The translations under genes and the position numbers were made by a program. 64,000 nt of DNA from Clostridium saccharoperbutylacetonicum N1-4(HMT) (GTDB taxonomy: Bacteria; Bacillota; Clostridia; Clostridiales; Clostridiaceae). How positions within the stretch are numbered: position 1 is the first letter of the stretch; each line of letters begins with the position of its first letter. Under the pieces are notes generated by a model. It searched no databases. It saw nothing but the letters and a program-made list of their open reading frames with translations, and had not been told where the DNA came from. Below, one piece after another: positions 9,439 through 19,100 of this stretch. Location of the stretch: positions 1,859,001-1,923,000 of the forward strand of contig NC_020291.1 of the NCBI RefSeq assembly GCF_000340885.1, given 5' to 3'.

Positions 9439-10839
9439 ATGAGTGTTGAGAGTATAATAAAAGAACGACAGCTAGATCTTGAAAATAAACTTTATGAAAG
9501 GTCTAGTATTACTGAAAGCAATAATGAAATTTTTGAAGATAAAGATGAAGCTAAATTATTGCTAGAGAAAAAGATAAGGGAAAAACTAATTGAAAATTAT
9601 AGTTTTAATGACATTAATTCTATTGAAAAATTTGGGATAATAAGAAATGCAGCTTGGTCAATGATTGAAGATGAAATAAATATGAATAATCTTACGATAT
9701 ATTTTGATTCATATGATAAAGCAGAGATAATCGAGCAGGTAATTTACACGATTTTTGGATATGGAGTTTTAGATCCATTAATAAAAGATTCTTCAATTAC
9801 TGAAATAATGGTTAATGGTATTAACAAAATTTTTGTGGAAAAGAATGGTGTAATTGAAAGAGTAAAAAATAATCGTGGTGAATTTTTAAAATTTAATAGT
9901 AAAGATGAACTAATAAATATTATAGAAAAAATAGTTGCTCCAATTAATAGAAAAGTAGATGAAAGCAATCCTATTGTTGATGCAAGACTTCCAAATGGCT
10001 TTAGAGTTAATATATTATTAAGCCCAATCTCTTTAGATGGACATATTATTACAATTAGAAAATTTCCAGAATCTCCTTATACAATAGATAAATTGGTTGA
10101 TTTTGGGATGCTTCCTAGTAATGTAGCAAAGTTCCTAGAAAATCTAGTAAAGAGTAAATACAACATAATTGTTTCAGGAGGAACTGGAGCTGGAAAAACA
10201 ACATTTCTAAATGCTTTAAGTAATTTTATTAATGAGAATGAAAGAGTTATAACAATTGAAGATGCAGCAGAATTAAAATTATCAAGTTTGAATAATCTTG
10301 TTAGATTAGAGACAAGGCCACCAAATATTGAAGGTAATGGAGAAATTACTATGAGAGATCTGGTTCGGAGTGCTTTAAGAATGCGCCCTGATAGGATAAT
10401 TGTTGGTGAGGTTAGAGGTGGAGAAGCACTAGATATGCTACAGGCTATGAATACTGGACATGATGGTTCTTTATCAACAGGTCATGCTAATTCATCTTTA
10501 GACATGCTTATGAGACTTGAAACTATGGTTCTAATGGCTGGAATTGATTTACCGCTGATTTCTATTAGGCAACAAATAGCATCTGCTGTGGATATTATCA
10601 TACATATAAGTAAGCTTCAAGATGGGAAAAGAAAACTTATTGAAATAACTGAAATATTAGGAGTAAATAATAGCGGATACATAACGCAAAACTTATTTGA
10701 ATTCAAAAGAGGTTCTTCTAACAATAAGGAAATTGGTGTTTTAGAATATACCGGAAATGCAATGAAAAAAACAAATAAATTAGAATTTGCAGGTATGAAT
10801 TTTGAAAAAATATTAAATGAATACAATATGGAGGGATAA
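9439..10839 (+). CDS. tadA: Tad secretion ATPase TadA/CpaF
   Basis: A 466-residue type II/IV secretion ATPase of the CpaF/TadA family. It has the N-terminal domain (IIEQVIYTIFGYGVLDPLI...ITEIMVNG), Walker A SGGTGAGKTTFLNAL, the Asp-box region TIEDAAELKL, the arginine-rich MRDLVRSALRMRPDRIIVGEVRG stretch (split) and the His box STGHANS. It drives pilus extrusion from the cytoplasmic face of the TadB/TadC platform. GGAGG is 6 bases before the ATG. Length and motif order are standard. Confidence 0.96.
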   Translation: MSVESIIKERQLDLENKLYERSSITESNNEIFEDKDEAKLLLEKKIREKLIENYSFNDINSIEKFGIIRNAAWSMIEDEINMNNLTIYFDSYDKAEIIEQVIYTIFGYGVLDPLIKDSSITEIMVNGINKIFVEKNGVIERVKNNRGEFLKFNSKDELINIIEKIVAPINRKVDESNPIVDARLPNGFRVNILLSPISLDGHIITIRKFPESPYTIDKLVDFGMLPSNVAKFLENLVKSKYNIIVSGGTGAGKTTFLNALSNFINENERVITIEDAAELKLSSLNNLVRLETRPPNIEGNGEITMRDLVRSALRMRPDRIIVGEVRGGEALDMLQAMNTGHDGSLSTGHANSSLDMLMRLETMVLMAGIDLPLISIRQQIASAVDIIIHISKLQDGKRKLIEITEILGVNNSGYITQNLFEFKRGSSNNKEIGVLEYTGNAMKKTNKLEFAGMNFEKILNEYNMEG

Positions 10840-10841
10840 CA

Positions 10842-11036
10842 ATGCTAAATAAACTATTAATTAAGTTATATATTAAGGGATACAATTTTATAAAAAAAGA
10901 TAACAAGGGTCAATCGTTAGTTGAATATGGGTTGATAATTGCTTTGATTGCAGTAGTAGCAATAACTTTGCTTGTTAAGATAAGTGGAGGTTTGACAAAT
11001 ACTTTCAATAAAATAATTTCTGCACTTCCAAGTTAA
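10842..11036 (+). CDS. flp: Flp-family type IVb pilin
   Basis: A 64-residue prepilin. The cytoplasmic leader ends in DNKG, and the mature protein would start QSLVEYGLIIALIAVVAIT, the classic Flp hydrophobic segment with Glu at position 5 and Tyr at 6. The prepilin peptidase would cut after Gly in NKG/QSLVEY. It begins 2 bases after tadA, with GGAGGG in the tadA tail as ribosome binding site. It is the likely major subunit of the fibre and the first candidate substrate of the radical SAM enzyme encoded downstream, although it has no Cys. Confidence 0.94.
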   Translation: MLNKLLIKLYIKGYNFIKKDNKGQSLVEYGLIIALIAVVAITLLVKISGGLTNTFNKIISALPS

Positions 11037-11044
11037 TAGATAAG

Positions 11045-11476
11045 ATGTGTTTTGCAAAAAAATTAGATTTGAATAATAGGGGACAATCATTAATTGAATT
11101 TGCAATTACATTACCAATTCTTTTAATTTTAATATTTGCTATGATGGGGATTGGTTTCTATATTTATGATATGTCTGTGTTTACTTTTGCTTCTAATAAA
11201 GCATTAGATACAGGGATAGGAAGAGTTGTTTCTGCGGCTATAACACCAACAGATATAGATAATATAAAGAATGATGCATTGAATTATACAAATGCAGCAA
11301 TATTTGTTTCTAAACCTAAAATTGAAGTTAATAATAATGTAAATAGTTCTACAGGTGAATCAAGATTAACAGTTTCAATAGAAAGTGATTATAATTTTAA
11401 AATTTCTTTTGTAAATGAAATATTTGGAAGTAATCCAAAAGTATCATCAAAAAATTCATATATATATATAAAATAA
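11045..11476 (+). CDS. tadE: TadE-like pseudopilin
   Basis: A 143-residue protein with a short leader ending NNRG, then QSLIEFAITLPILLILIFAM, the TadE hydrophobic signature with the conserved Glu. A C-terminal extracytoplasmic domain of about 105 residues follows. TadE proteins are minor pseudopilins processed by the same prepilin peptidase. The gene starts 8 bases after flp. The ribosome binding site is weak (GATAAG), so translation may be coupled to flp. Confidence 0.9.
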   Translation: MCFAKKLDLNNRGQSLIEFAITLPILLILIFAMMGIGFYIYDMSVFTFASNKALDTGIGRVVSAAITPTDIDNIKNDALNYTNAAIFVSKPKIEVNNNVNSSTGESRLTVSIESDYNFKISFVNEIFGSNPKVSSKNSYIYIK

Positions 11477-11494
11477 TTAGAGAGGTAGTAGTTA

Positions 11495-11893
11495 ATGAAA
11501 CCTACTTTGAAAAATAATAAGGGTAATATGTTAGTTTTGGTATGTGTTGCATTACCAGTATTTATAGGAATTGCTGGAATATGTTTAGATGGAAGTTTAG
11601 CTATTTATTATCAAACAAAATTAATGGCTGCAACTAAGTTTGCAGCCATCTCTGCATCTTCACATAATTATGTTGTTAGTGGCAAAACGGTAATTAATGC
11701 AACTCAAGATCAAGCAGAAGCTGCACTTAAAGAAAATTTTGGCGTAGCTAAATTGAGGAGTTTTAGTATAAACCAATCATCAAAAAATAAATGTACACTT
11801 GTAGCGGAGACAGAAGTTAATTTTGTTTTTGTTAAAATATTTGGAGTTAATAGTAAAAAGATAAGTGAAAGTTATACTGTCACAAGAAAATAA
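11495..11893 (+). CDS. TadE/TadG-like minor pilus protein
   Basis: A 132-residue protein with leader KNNKG and the hydrophobic segment NMLVLVCVALPVFIGIAGIC, which is the TadE/G-like (Flp pilus assembly) N-terminus. The domain after the helix is short (about 95 residues), much shorter than proteobacterial TadG with its von Willebrand domain, so this is a reduced form. GAGAGGTAG is upstream. It is expected to be a minor component at the base or tip of the pilus. Confidence 0.82.
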   Translation: MKPTLKNNKGNMLVLVCVALPVFIGIAGICLDGSLAIYYQTKLMAATKFAAISASSHNYVVSGKTVINATQDQAEAALKENFGVAKLRSFSINQSSKNKCTLVAETEVNFVFVKIFGVNSKKISESYTVTRK

Positions 11894-11916
11894 ATTCAAA
11901 TTGGAAGGGGAGTAGG

Positions 11917-12825
11917 ATGGAACCATTAATTATTTCTTGTATTTTATTTGTAATCATATGCATAGTATTTATACCTTTAGATAAATTTATGAATAGAAAC
12001 AAGTTACATAAATTAATAGTATTTCTAAATCAAGGTGATTTTAAGCAGAATAAAAATAAGGGAACATTTAAAGAAAAATTTTTTATGCTTTCTGAACGAA
12101 CTTATAAAAAGTTAAATATTAAGATTAGTGAAGAAAAGTATGAGTTATATAAGGGAAAATTAATTTTAGCAAATATAAATGATAAATTGAGTGTAGAGTG
12201 TATTGTAGGAATGAAGATATTAATATCTATTCTAGCATTTGCTTATACAGGTATATTAGCTATTATCATGGACTTTTCAGGATTAATGATAGTATTGCTA
12301 TTTATTTTAACAGTATTAGGATATTATTATCCAGATATCACGATTAATGTAAGAATAAAGAATAGGCAGCAAGAGTTACAGAGACAACTACCAAATACTT
12401 TGAAAACTTTAGCAATAACTACTGAAGCAGGTTTGAATTTTTGGGAAGCAATTAAAAAGGTATGTGAAATAAAAAATGGAGTTTTAGTTGATGAATTTCA
12501 AAATATGCTAGATGAGATTAATATGGGAGTATTACAAAAAGATGCATTATTAAAATTAGCAGAAAGGTGCAAAGTAACTGAGATCACGGTTTTTGTTTTT
12601 ACAATTATGCAGAATTTGGAAAAGGGTTCCGGAGGAGTAATTAAGGCTTTAAATGAGCAAGCAAATGAAGTTTGGGAAATTAGAAAAAGCAAAGCAAGGG
12701 AGTTAGGACAGAAAGCATCAATAAAGCTTTTTTTCTCAATGTTAATATTTGTATTTCCGTGTTTGTTAATATTTTTGCTTGGGCCTGCAATTATGTCAAT
12801 TTTTAAATTTTTCGTAAATAATTAG
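11917..12825 (+). CDS. tadC: Tad platform protein, TadC-like (type II secretion F domain)
   Basis: A 302-residue membrane protein with an N-terminal helix, a central helix pair (residues 95-140) and a C-terminal type II secretion F domain (QLPNTLKTLAITTEAGLNFW...KGSGGVIKALNEQANEVWEIR). It ends with the FPCLLIFLLGPAI helix that is characteristic of TadC. With the next gene it forms the inner-membrane platform. Here the TadC-like gene precedes the TadB-like gene, the reverse of the usual tadB-tadC order. The two paralogues are alike, so the C versus B assignment is moderate. Confidence 0.85.
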   Translation: MEPLIISCILFVIICIVFIPLDKFMNRNKLHKLIVFLNQGDFKQNKNKGTFKEKFFMLSERTYKKLNIKISEEKYELYKGKLILANINDKLSVECIVGMKILISILAFAYTGILAIIMDFSGLMIVLLFILTVLGYYYPDITINVRIKNRQQELQRQLPNTLKTLAITTEAGLNFWEAIKKVCEIKNGVLVDEFQNMLDEINMGVLQKDALLKLAERCKVTEITVFVFTIMQNLEKGSGGVIKALNEQANEVWEIRKSKARELGQKASIKLFFSMLIFVFPCLLIFLLGPAIMSIFKFFVNN

Positions 12826-12845
12826 AGAATTAAGGTGGTGTGAAA

Positions 12846-13760
12846 GTGGAGCTGTTCTACATAAGTATTTTTGCTGGAATTATTGCTTTTTTAACTTGCA
12901 ATGTTATAGAATATTTAGTTTTGGGAGATAAAGGGAAAAACAAGCAAATATCTAATTACTATAAATTTATTAAAGGGGATATTATAGTAGCAAAGAGGAA
13001 AAAAGTTTTACACAAAAATAATAATTTTGGTGGTGAGATAACTAAAGAAAAGTATGTTATGTATTCTATGCCAATTTGTGTATTAATTTTTATGATAAGT
13101 TATATATCATCAAGATCTATGGGACTAGCATTTTTTCTTAGTTTTTTAGGATTACTTTATCCAAAAACAATTATAAATAATAGAATTAAGAAGAAAAAAT
13201 CGATAGTTAATATGCAATTAATAGATGCATTAAATTCCATTGTTGCTTCATTAAAGGCAGGATTATCAATTAATAGTGCATTGATAAAATGTTCTGATGA
13301 TTTAGAAAATCTATATTCTTTAGTAAAAGATAAACCTATGTTAGAAGAATTTAATAAAATTAAAAGTGACTTAAATATGGGAATGTCAGTAGATGATACC
13401 CTTAGAAACTTTATGGTAAGAATGAAGATGGAAGATGTGGATGATTTTGTTCACTCAGTTATAATAGTAAGACAAAAAGGTGGAAATCTTGTTGAAGTAA
13501 TGACAAATGTAACTCAAATGATTACTGATAAAATCGCAATTAGAAGAGAAATAGAAATTCTTACAACGAGCAAAAAAACAGAAGCGAAAATAATAACGAT
13601 AATACCTATATTTATAATAATATCACTATCTATTTTTTCATTTGATTATATAAGACCTCTATATGACTCATTTTTTGGAAAAGTATTAATAGTTGTAGGA
13701 TGTACATTTTTATTTCTAAATTATTTTATATCTAAAAAAATAGTTGATATTCAGATTTAG
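12846..13760 (+). CDS. tadB: Tad platform protein, TadB-like (type II secretion F domain)
   Basis: A 304-residue membrane protein. The F domain (QLIDALNSIVASLKAGLSINSAL...GGNLVEVMTNVTQMITDKIAIRREI in pieces) carries the TadB-type 'RQKGGNL.EVM' signature and a final helix pair. A GTG at 12846 is taken as start because AAGGTGG lies 7 bases before it; a GTG at 12840 overlaps that ribosome binding site. It partners the TadC-like protein in the membrane platform that TadA docks onto. Confidence 0.85.
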   Translation: MELFYISIFAGIIAFLTCNVIEYLVLGDKGKNKQISNYYKFIKGDIIVAKRKKVLHKNNNFGGEITKEKYVMYSMPICVLIFMISYISSRSMGLAFFLSFLGLLYPKTIINNRIKKKKSIVNMQLIDALNSIVASLKAGLSINSALIKCSDDLENLYSLVKDKPMLEEFNKIKSDLNMGMSVDDTLRNFMVRMKMEDVDDFVHSVIIVRQKGGNLVEVMTNVTQMITDKIAIRREIEILTTSKKTEAKIITIIPIFIIISLSIFSFDYIRPLYDSFFGKVLIVVGCTFLFLNYFISKKIVDIQI

Positions 13761-13809
13761 ATTAATAAGACATTATTTTACTAGGGGATAATTTGGAGGT
13801 ATTTTAATA

Positions 13810-14997
13810 ATGAAGAAAAGAAATGAATTGGAAAATAACTTAAGAGTTCATAATAATGAAGCAATAAGCACACATTTTACAAATATGATGTTAATAATTA
13901 CAAATAGCTGTAATTTAAGATGTAGTTATTGTTATGAAAAAAATCATGAGTATGATCCTAACAAAGATATGACGCTAGAAATTGCAAAAAAATCAGTAGA
14001 TTTATTTTTTGAGCAAATTCCAGAAAAGGAAAATAGGACTAGCATAACTTTTTTTGGAGGGGAACCTCTAATGGCCTTTGATTTAATGAAAGAAATTATA
14101 AAATATTCGTATAATCATAAAACAATAGGAGGTTACAAAGGAAGCGGTTATAATTATGTTGTTAATACTAATGGTACTATCTTAACTGATGAAATGTTTT
14201 TACTGTTTAGTAAACTTGGTCATAAAATAAATATAAGAATAAGTGTTGATGGGTACAAAGATAATCATGATGTAACTAGAAAAACTATATTAGGAAATGG
14301 AAGTTGGGATATATTAAAAGAAAATTTGATGAAATATAAAATTTTGAAGGAAAAGTATGGTGTTAAAGTAGGATTAATAAACACTATAAATAAATCTAAT
14401 TGTAAAGATATCTATTATAATTATTCATCATTATACGAACTTACGGGAATGAATATAGGATATTTATTTGTACATGAAGATAAGCTAGATGAGAAGGATT
14501 TTGAAATAATAAAGGAGCAGGTTGAAAAACTTCATAATTATTGTATTAAACGAAAGATGAGATTTTCAATATGTAATGTTGTAAGTAACAAAAATGAAAT
14601 TAATGTGCAGAATAATGCTCCAATATGTAGTGCAGGGGTACGATCATTTACTGTAAATCATAAAGGGAAAATATACCCATGTCATAGATGTTATTTTAAT
14701 AATATGGGAAGTATGTATACTATGGGAGATGTTTATAGTGGTATAAGTAGACATAAAATACAATTTATGTGCGATATAAATAATATGAATATGCTTCCAG
14801 AAAAATGTAGGCAGTGCGATTTTATTATAAGAAGAAATTGTCATATATGCTTCACTACAAATAAAAAAGTATATAATGATCCGTATAAAATTCCTATTGA
14901 ATATTGCATGTTTCAAAAGGAATTATATTATATGTTGCGTGAAAAAGAAGCACAGGCATTAAAATTGAATAGATATGAGGAAGATGTTTTTGAATAA
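13810..14997 (+). CDS. Radical SAM/SPASM peptide-modifying enzyme inside the Tad operon
   Basis: A 395-residue radical SAM enzyme. The [4Fe-4S] SAM motif is Cys34-x3-Cys38-x2-Cys41 (SCNLRCSYC), with FFGGEPL near residue 82 and ISVDG near 155. The C-terminal SPASM region supplies Cys ligands (APICSAG, YPCHRC, EKCRQC, NCHIC, EYC) for auxiliary clusters. SPASM enzymes act on peptides or proteins: sulfatase maturases, thioether and C-C crosslinking enzymes. There is no leader-binding RRE domain visible. It lies between tadB and the prepilin peptidase in the same direction, with GGAGG upstream, so the substrate may be a pilin, a pseudopilin or the secreted toxin encoded just downstream. Substrate is inference. 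Confidence 0.9.
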   Translation: MKKRNELENNLRVHNNEAISTHFTNMMLIITNSCNLRCSYCYEKNHEYDPNKDMTLEIAKKSVDLFFEQIPEKENRTSITFFGGEPLMAFDLMKEIIKYSYNHKTIGGYKGSGYNYVVNTNGTILTDEMFLLFSKLGHKINIRISVDGYKDNHDVTRKTILGNGSWDILKENLMKYKILKEKYGVKVGLINTINKSNCKDIYYNYSSLYELTGMNIGYLFVHEDKLDEKDFEIIKEQVEKLHNYCIKRKMRFSICNVVSNKNEINVQNNAPICSAGVRSFTVNHKGKIYPCHRCYFNNMGSMYTMGDVYSGISRHKIQFMCDINNMNMLPEKCRQCDFIIRRNCHICFTTNKKVYNDPYKIPIEYCMFQKELYYMLREKEAQALKLNRYEEDVFE

Positions 14998-15065
14998 ATA
15001 GTATGAAAACTTTTTGGGAAGGATAGTATTTTATAATTTTATATATAAGATGCTAAGAGAAAAAT

Positions 15066-15632
15066 ATGAATATATTATTTTTAAAGAAGAAAGCTTTTAC
15101 AAAATTAAATTGTTTAATAATGGTGATTAATATAATAATTTATGTGTTAATTTATAATCTTTATGGAATAACACCTAGGTTTATTCAAATGATATTTTTA
15201 ACTTCCATTTTGAGTGTTATTAGTGCTATCGATTTGAAATTAAATATTATTCCTAATAAATTAGTCTGTTTAATTTTAATTTTTGGGATTGTATTTAATA
15301 TTTTAAATGAAACGATAACTTTAGGGAATATGATAGTAGGATTTTTTGTTATTAGCTTACCTTTGCTTATAATCTCTATTGTTCTTAAGGGAAGTATGGG
15401 TGGTGGAGATATAAAACTTATGGCAGCAGCAGGAGCTTTTTTAGGATGGAAACATATTGTTGTTGCTTTTTTTATAGCATCTGTGATTGGTTCATTAATA
15501 TCAATAATTCTTATAATTTCAAATAAAATAAAAGGTAAGGATATGATACCGTATGGGCCATTTTTATCAATAGGAATTCTTATAGCTGGTTTATATGGTG
15601 ATAAAATTATAAGTTGGTATATTGGAATTTGA
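15066..15632 (+). CDS. tadV: Prepilin peptidase (A24 family, TadV/CpaA)
   Basis: A 188-residue membrane aspartic peptidase with about six helices. The two catalytic aspartates are visible in AIDLKLNIIPNKL (near residue 57) and GGGDIKLMAAAGAFLG (near 117, the GxGD motif). It lacks the N-terminal methyltransferase domain of PilD, as expected for TadV/CpaA. It should cleave the Flp, TadE and TadG-like leaders after Gly. It belongs to the same operon, separated from the radical SAM gene by 68 bp. Confidence 0.92.
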   Translation: MNILFLKKKAFTKLNCLIMVINIIIYVLIYNLYGITPRFIQMIFLTSILSVISAIDLKLNIIPNKLVCLILIFGIVFNILNETITLGNMIVGFFVISLPLLIISIVLKGSMGGGDIKLMAAAGAFLGWKHIVVAFFIASVIGSLISIILIISNKIKGKDMIPYGPFLSIGILIAGLYGDKIISWYIGI

Positions 15633-15666
15633 TATATTATGGTTATGCCAAAAGAGGAGTGTATTT

Positions 15667-16008
15667 ATGAGAGTTTTAAATAAAAATAGTGATATGCTTT
15701 TAGCAGATGAAGTTATTATAGCAAATACATTTATGACTAGATTAAAAGGGTTGATGTTCAAAAAAAGTTTAGTGGAAGGAAATGTTTTGCTGATAAAACC
15801 ATGCAATTCTATTCATACATTTTTTATGAAGTTTCCCATAGATATAATTTTTTTATCAAAGGATAATGTAGTTATACACATAATTGAGAATATGATGCCA
15901 GGGGAAATTAGTCCATTCATAAAAGGAGCTACAAGTGTATTAGAATTACAATCTGGTATAATAAGGAAAACTGAAACTAAAAAAGGTGATTTATTAGAGA
16001 TTTTATAA
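15667..16008 (+). CDS. DUF192 protein at the end of the Tad operon
   Basis: A 113-residue protein with the DUF192 signatures RLKGLMFKKSL, CNSIHTFFMKFPIDIIFL and LELQSGII. The ATG at 15667 has AGAGGAG 8 bases upstream. DUF192 proteins are small beta-barrel proteins of unproven function; they occur next to Tad/pilus genes in other Firmicutes (from general knowledge). It closes the pilus operon. The 107 bp that follow contain an isolated AAAGGAGGA (16030-16038) with no useful start after it, possibly the trace of a lost small gene. Confidence 0.85.
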   Translation: MRVLNKNSDMLLADEVIIANTFMTRLKGLMFKKSLVEGNVLLIKPCNSIHTFFMKFPIDIIFLSKDNVVIHIIENMMPGEISPFIKGATSVLELQSGIIRKTETKKGDLLEIL

Positions 16009-16115
16009 AAAAGAAATAAAAAATGACCTAAAGGAGGACATACAAGAAAAAAATAATATGCTATCCTTGTTATAGTTTGATAAAAACATAAATTTATAAT
16101 TTAGGGGTGGCGGAA

Positions 16116-19100
16116 TTGAAAAGGGGAAATGCTTTATTTAAGAAAATATACCTGGTTACAATTTTAACGATGCTATTTACAATATTATTAACAGGAATAC
16201 AGGTAATGGCATCAACAAATGGTCAACAAGGTAAGGTAAATTGGAAAAGTACTACAAAAGATGAGGAAATAGATTTACCAGATGGAGTCACTGTTGATGG
16301 AGGAGTATGGAAAAGTCCTACATACTCGTCAGCGGAAGAAGATACAAGTAGTTCAAAATTAATAGGAACATTAATGAATTCAGGGGAAGAAACGGGAGCG
16401 ATAATAGCAGCTTTAATGGGAGTATTAGCTATAAGTGCGTCGAAAAGCGGAGCAAATGAGACTAATATTGAGACTGTAGCATCAGGAAACGGAATATGGG
16501 TTCCAGAAACTGATAGAGAAGCAGTAACAAAGATGATAAATGATGCAGCGAGTAAAAAATACTACATAGATGAAAATGGATTTGTAAAAGCGGTAGAAGG
16601 TGCGGCTGAAGATGCAAGTAAATCAAGTACATATTCGTCAGTAATAGATAGGTTGATAAATGGAAGTAGCAAAGTAGTAATAGGTGTAGATGATGGCTGG
16701 GTATCATCAGGAGAAAATGGATTGGAAGCAAATGCTTTTGGTAGTGATGGAGGTATAACTGTAGGAGATAATCATACTCCGCAAGTTGTAATAGTAAATG
16801 GAAAAGATACAGCAGGATCAAAAGCTGATATAACATTAGCCCATGAATTAACTCACGCCTTAAGAGGAGAATTAGGACTAAAAAGTATTAATACTGAAGG
16901 GGGAGTAAACAAAGATGAAGAAGCTCATACTATTGAATTGGAAAATAAGATAAGAGCAGAGCTTGGATATGCAATAAGAACAGATGGCGATAATACTGAT
17001 GGTGGAGATGGAAGCTATGGAAAGTTTAATGATGCAGCTTCGGAAAAAGATTGGTATAGCATTATAGATAAATTACAAGGGACAACAACCTTATCTGGAA
17101 ATGCATACTCGAATTATTCGGAGGGTTCAATAGTTGGTATAGTAATAAAATCAATATTTAGTTCTCTTTCGGATGTATTGTTGAAAAAGAAGAAGAAAAG
17201 TAAAAAGAGTAGAAGCTCAAGTTCAAGCTATAGTGTGCCAGAATATGGTGCTGGGTTTGATTGTAATTCTGATTGGGATTGTGATTGCAGCTGGGCTTGG
17301 GATTGTCATGGAGATTGTGAATGGGTTAGTGATTGTCATAGAGATTGGACTGCATTTTGGGACACAGCTTGGAACAGTGCCAAAAAGGGAGCAAATGAAG
17401 AGACTAATAAGGTTTTGACAGGAATAGAATCTATAATGAAGAATTTTATACCAATAATATTAAATGTATTAGGATTAGATAAGAGCAATAACTTGGATGA
17501 TCTTTTTAATATTGGAGGAAAAACAGATGGATGGGCTCAAGGTAAAAGTGGAGCTTGGTATTATTTAAAGAATGGTGAGAAACAAACAGGCTGGATACAT
17601 GATACTGATAACAAGTGGTATTATTTAGATAAAGATACAGGAAAAATGCAAACAGGTTTAATCTATGATAGTAATTTTAAAAATTATTATTATTTAGATG
17701 AACACGGGGTTATGCAAACAGGCTGGATACAAGATGAAGGCAGTAAAGATTGGTCTTACTTTGATGAGAGTGGAGCTAGGAAAACAGGCTGGTTTAAAGA
17801 TGGTGATATATGGTACTATGTAGATAAAAATACAGGAAAAATGAAAACAGGCTGGATAAATGATGATGGAAAAACATATTATTTATATTCTAGTGGAGAA
17901 ATGGCTACAGGTTGGGTAAAGCAAAGTGATGGGAATTGGTATTATTTTGATGGGACTAGTGGAGAGATGGCTAAAAACAAATGGGCACAATATGCTGATA
18001 ATAGCTGGTATTACTTAGATGAAAAGGGCCTTATAGTAAAAGATAAATGGGAGCAGGATAGTAATGGAAGTTGGTTCTATGTAGGTTCAGATGGGGAAAT
18101 GGTTAAAAATACATGGAAACAACAAAGTGATGGAACTTGGTACTATCTTGGTTCAGATGGGCAAATGAGTACAGGCTGGCAGCAGATAAACAACAAGTGG
18201 TATTATTTAGGCGATGACGGTAAGATGAATCAATACTGGCAAAAGATCAATGGAAAAGATTATTACTTCTATTCTAATGGTCAAATGGTAACAAAATGGA
18301 TGCAGGTGGATGATAAAACTTATTATTTTAATGCCGATGGAGAGTTACAACCAACAGGATGGATAAATGATGACGGAAAATATTACTTCTTAGATTCTAA
18401 TAATCACCTTGAAAAAGGATGGTTTAAGTATGGAAATAGTTGGTACTATTTGGATTCCGATGGTAAAATGCAAACAGGATGGAAACAAGATGGTGATAAG
18501 TGGTATCATTTGGATGAAGATGGACAAATGCAGGTAGGTTGGCAAGAAGTAGATAACAATTGGTATTATTTTGATTCTGATGGAAAGATGGTAGTAAATG
18601 ATTGGGGAGAAGATTACAAGGGTGACTGGTTTTATTTAGGCTTAAATGGTAAAATGGTAACAAACCAGTGGATAAAGTATAATAATAATTGGTACTTTTT
18701 AAGACAAGATGATGGTAGAGTGCAAAAGGGATGGTTTAGTGATGATGAAACTAAGTTATATTATTTAGATGAGTCTACTGGTAAGATGCAGACTGGAGAT
18801 AGAGAAATAAACGGGAAAATGTGTCATTTTGATGAAGATGGAAGGTTTCTAAGCTTTGATGGACAAGAAAAAGGAGATGCTGAATTAGATTATTTTGCTG
18901 CAGCTTTATTGGGGGTTGGGGCTTATATACTGCTTAGAAATGGTAAGAAAATATTCTCATCAAATGTTGGAAGTGAAGCAGAAGAAGCAGGTAGTAACAT
19001 TAAATTTGGGAGCGATACAAAATCTACTCAAAAGCTTTCAAATCAGATGACTCAAAGGGGGTGGACTGAAAGTACAGTTAGAGATATTGTTAGCAAACCT

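Noticed and set aside
16462..18663. Long minus-strand frames opposite the toxin gene (124 and 79 codons, Leu/His-rich)
   Set aside because: They are shadows of the coding strand's codon bias and repeat structure; no start signals.
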